Part shown: one piece after another, positions 5,775 to 7,257 of the stretch
How the letters are laid out: each line of letters begins with the position of its first letter
Numbering within the stretch: position 1 is the first letter of the stretch
Assembly (NCBI GenBank): GCA_021163465.1
Contig: JAGGWU010000157.1
Span: 1-7,257, forward strand
DNA length: 7,257 nucleotides
From: Candidatus Bipolaricaulota bacterium
Lineage (GTDB): Bacteria > Bipolaricaulota > Bipolaricaulia > Bipolaricaulales > Bipolaricaulaceae
Direction of reading: 5' to 3'
Program-made: the position numbers and the translations under genes
The notes under the pieces: model-generated
What the model saw: the letters and a program-made list of their open reading frames with translations, nothing else
Database searches by the model: none
Told to the model about the DNA's origin: nothing

Positions 5775-6854
5775 CTACCCGAACGCGCGGCTTTCCCCGG
5801 CTCTCACCTCCCCAATCAGTGATTCAGGGTGAGCGAACAGTTCCTGGATCACCGCCATGGCAGCCCCCAGCGCGCCGGGGGCCTCCACCACCTGCGCACG
5901 CCTCACCTCTACCGGCCCTATGGGTTCTTCCTGCAGCACGGTGGAGATCGCCTCTTGGGTGAGTTGGATCACCGGTACGGATAGCTCCCCCAGTTCTTCG
6001 GCATTGATGACCACTACCTCCGGATCCAGGAGGGCAATGGCCTGGAGGATATGGGGAGAAAGTCTCTCCACGATGGTTTTGGCCGCTTCCCCTAAGTCCT
6101 TCTCCTGGATCTCCGCCGGGGCCACGAAGGCCCCATGGAGGGTGCCTCCATTCCCGTGGGCGCCGTGGTAAATCTCACCCCGCACAAGCAGACAAGCCCC
6201 CATCCGCACGTCCCCCCGAACTCCGGAGCGGAAGGCGAGGTAAAGCATCACCTTATCGTCCAGACCGGCCCGCTTGGATTCGGCCAAGGCCATGAGGTGG
6301 ACGTCGTGGCCTATTTTTACGGGGATCCCCAACTCCCGGCTGAGGATCTCCTTGGCCGGGACCCTGATCCAGGTAGGGAGGTTTTCGCCCTTCACGGTGA
6401 CCGTGTCCCCTTCGAAGAAGGCCGGCATCCCGACCCCCACACCGACGGTCTTTTCCCGGGGGACCCCAAGCTCCTTGAGCCACTCTAGAAGTAGGCCGGA
6501 GATACGCCGTAGGGTTTCGTGGGGAGAGGCGAGGCTTCCCGTGAGCCGGATTTCCCTTTCATGAAGAATTTCCCCCAACAGGTCGGCAATCACGAGGTAG
6601 AGACCGGGAAGCTCGAGGTCCACGCCCAGCGCGAGGCGTGCCCGGGGGTTCAAACGGAAGAGGGTAGCCGGGCGGCCACCACGTTCCTTCGTTTTGCCCG
6701 AGGGAATGAGGAGATCGTACAGGGAGAGCTCCTTTATGAGTTTGTCCAGGGTGGGGCGGGAGATGTGGAGGAGGTTCTCCAAGGATCTACGGGGTAAGGG
6801 TCCATTGCGCCAAAGGACCCTGAGAAGCTCGGCGGCCTTTTCTCCCCGGCTCAT
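5775..6854 (-). CDS. ROK-family transcriptional repressor, degenerate sugar site
   Basis: This 359-residue protein is built like NagC/XylR/Mlc regulators. A winged helix-turn-helix (about 5-66) contains PRRSLENLLHISRPTLDKLI and the wing GGRPATLFRLNP (59-70). The ROK kinase-like fold follows: GVDLELPGLYLVIADLLG (77-94), GVGVGMPAFFEGD (138-150), LGIPVKIGHDVH (175-186), GAHGNGGTLHG (231-241) and APGALGAAM (325-333). The usual CxCGxxGCxE zinc motif is absent; the only cysteine is C221. ENDAN has become GHDVH, and the Glu-x-Gly-His sugar ligand motif is lost. It is therefore a regulator, not a kinase, and may sense an atypical ligand or none. It is the first gene of the operon and probably controls the transporter and treT as well as itself. 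Translation likely starts on a leaderless mRNA, since the -10 box ends 7 nt before ATG 6854. The family call is firm; the effector is unknown. Confidence 0.9.
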   Translation of the reverse strand: MSRGEKAAELLRVLWRNGPLPRRSLENLLHISRPTLDKLIKELSLYDLLIPSGKTKERGGRPATLFRLNPRARLALGVDLELPGLYLVIADLLGEILHEREIRLTGSLASPHETLRRISGLLLEWLKELGVPREKTVGVGVGMPAFFEGDTVTVKGENLPTWIRVPAKEILSRELGIPVKIGHDVHLMALAESKRAGLDDKVMLYLAFRSGVRGDVRMGACLLVRGEIYHGAHGNGGTLHGAFVAPAEIQEKDLGEAAKTIVERLSPHILQAIALLDPEVVVINAEELGELSVPVIQLTQEAISTVLQEEPIGPVEVRRAQVVEAPGALGAAMAVIQELFAHPESLIGEVRAGESRAFG

Positions 6855-6861
6855 CGTAAAA

Positions 6862-6887
6862 ACTTTAGCAAAATTTTTTCAAAAAGT
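6862..6887. promoter_or_regulatory. Candidate ROK operator (26-bp AT-rich palindrome)
   Basis: The stretch has dyad symmetry: ACTTT, 3 nt, AAAA, 2 nt, TTTT, 3 nt, AAAGT, with 18 of 26 positions symmetric. It covers the -10 box, the spacer and the edge of the -35 box. AT-rich TTT/AAA palindromes of about this size are typical of NagC/XylR-type operators, so autorepression is plausible. Part of the symmetry could be by chance, because the spacer is mostly A and T. Confidence 0.5.
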
Positions 6888-6890
6888 CAA
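6862..6890 (-). promoter_or_regulatory. Promoter of the ROK-transporter-treT operon, apparently leaderless
   Basis: On the minus strand TTGACT (6890-6885) and TAAAGT (6867-6862) are separated by exactly 17 bp, a near-consensus sigma70-type promoter. Only TTTTACG lies between the -10 box and ATG 6854, so transcription should start within a nucleotide or two of the start codon. No ribosome binding site can fit. A second TTGACC at 6896-6891 directly precedes the -35 box. Confidence 0.72.
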
Positions 6891-6908
6891 GGTCAAACTC
6901 TCTGAGCT

Positions 6909-7257
6909 TCAGACGTGAGTTGGGACAGGTGAGAGAGCTAGCTGGGGAAACGAGGAGAGGGCGTGTTCCGCGATCTTCCCTACGTCCTCCAGACCCACCT
7001 TCACCTTGAGCTTCAGCAACACGAACAGCCCGGAGCAGAGCCGGTACTTTTTGGACTTGCCGAAGATCGTCTCCCTCAACACCTCCCCCAGCACCAACAA
7101 AACCCGTCACGCGTTACGCGTCACGGAATGGAGGTCCCGGAAGCTCTCCTCGATCGCCATCCTTTTTCGGTAAATGGAGAGGGCCTCTTTGGGATCGAGA
7201 TCGGTGATGACCCAGAGGGGCTCAGGGTGTCCCGGCTCCCAAAGGCCGGCCACGTTC
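6909..7257 (-). pseudogene. Remnant of a DDE (IS4-like) transposase, C-terminal part
   Basis: The minus strand from 7256 reads a frame ending in IYRKRMAIEESFRDLHS, the C-terminal Y-(2)-R-(3)-E-(6)-K region of IS4-type DDE transposases, with the final lysine replaced by histidine. A TGA at 7109-7107 stops it. The same frame then continues for a further 65 codons (VLGEVLRETIFGKSKKYRL, then SGLFVLLKLKVKVG) to a TGA at 6909-6911. From memory of the family, about 25-30 residues normally lie between FRDLKS and this last segment. That suggests a deletion now filled by the heptamer repeat. The N-terminal part lies beyond the window. The stop, the shortened middle and the changed signature residue indicate an inactive copy. 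No terminal inverted repeat could be assigned with confidence. Confidence 0.75.
7105..7125. repeat. Three tandem copies of a 7-bp repeat
   Basis: CGTCACG, CGTTACG and CGTCACG follow one another without a gap. The middle copy differs from the outer two by one base. On the minus strand they encode VTRNA and then the TGA that interrupts the transposase frame. The tract is far richer in CpG than the flanking sequence. Confidence 0.85.

Noticed and set aside
7105..7125. Heptamer tandem as the edge of a CRISPR array
   Set aside because: The units are contiguous 7-mers with no spacers and are far too short for CRISPR repeats.

Overview
The window is about 60% GC by eye. It is rich in GAG, CTC and AGG codons and densely packed with genes. 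It looks like a thermophilic diderm bacterium of the Thermus or Bipolaricaulota (Acetothermia) kind. That placement is an inference from composition, a Sec signal peptide without a lipobox on the binding protein, and the archaea/Thermotoga-like TreT; no rRNA or other marker confirms it.

Layout. Positions 14-226 (minus) encode a 70-residue ribbon-helix-helix protein. An 80-bp divergent spacer separates it from a plus-strand AAA+ ATPase of the DUF4143 type (307-1563). The rest is one minus-strand operon, read right to left: ROK-family repressor (6854-5775), periplasmic sugar-binding protein (5743-4568), MalF-type permease (4590-3619), MalG-type permease (3615-2794) and TreT trehalose synthase (2767-1574). 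TreT and the ATPase converge with only 10 bp between their stop codons. The right edge (6909-7257, minus) holds the C-terminal part of a broken DDE (IS4-like) transposase. No stretch longer than 300 bp lacks a gene or gene remnant.

How the genes fit together. Binding protein, MalF, MalG and TreT occur in the same order as in the trehalose/maltose (TM) operon of Thermococcus litoralis. The likely job is uptake of trehalose or a related alpha-glucoside, plus interconversion of trehalose and NDP-glucose plus glucose in the cytoplasm. The regulator here is an unusual ROK protein instead of TrmB. The transporter ATPase (MalK) is missing, so it must be encoded elsewhere. The ROK gene has a good sigma70-type promoter whose -10 box ends 7 nt before the ATG, which implies a leaderless transcript. 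An AT-rich palindrome spans that promoter and is a plausible autoregulatory operator.

The most unexpected signal is a strong intrinsic terminator (4514-4552, minus) just after the binding-protein stop codon but inside the first codons of MalF. It could set the binding-protein to permease ratio and may depend on translation. A heptanucleotide tandem repeat supplies the in-frame stop in the transposase remnant. I found no CRISPR array, RNA gene or clearly new defence system.
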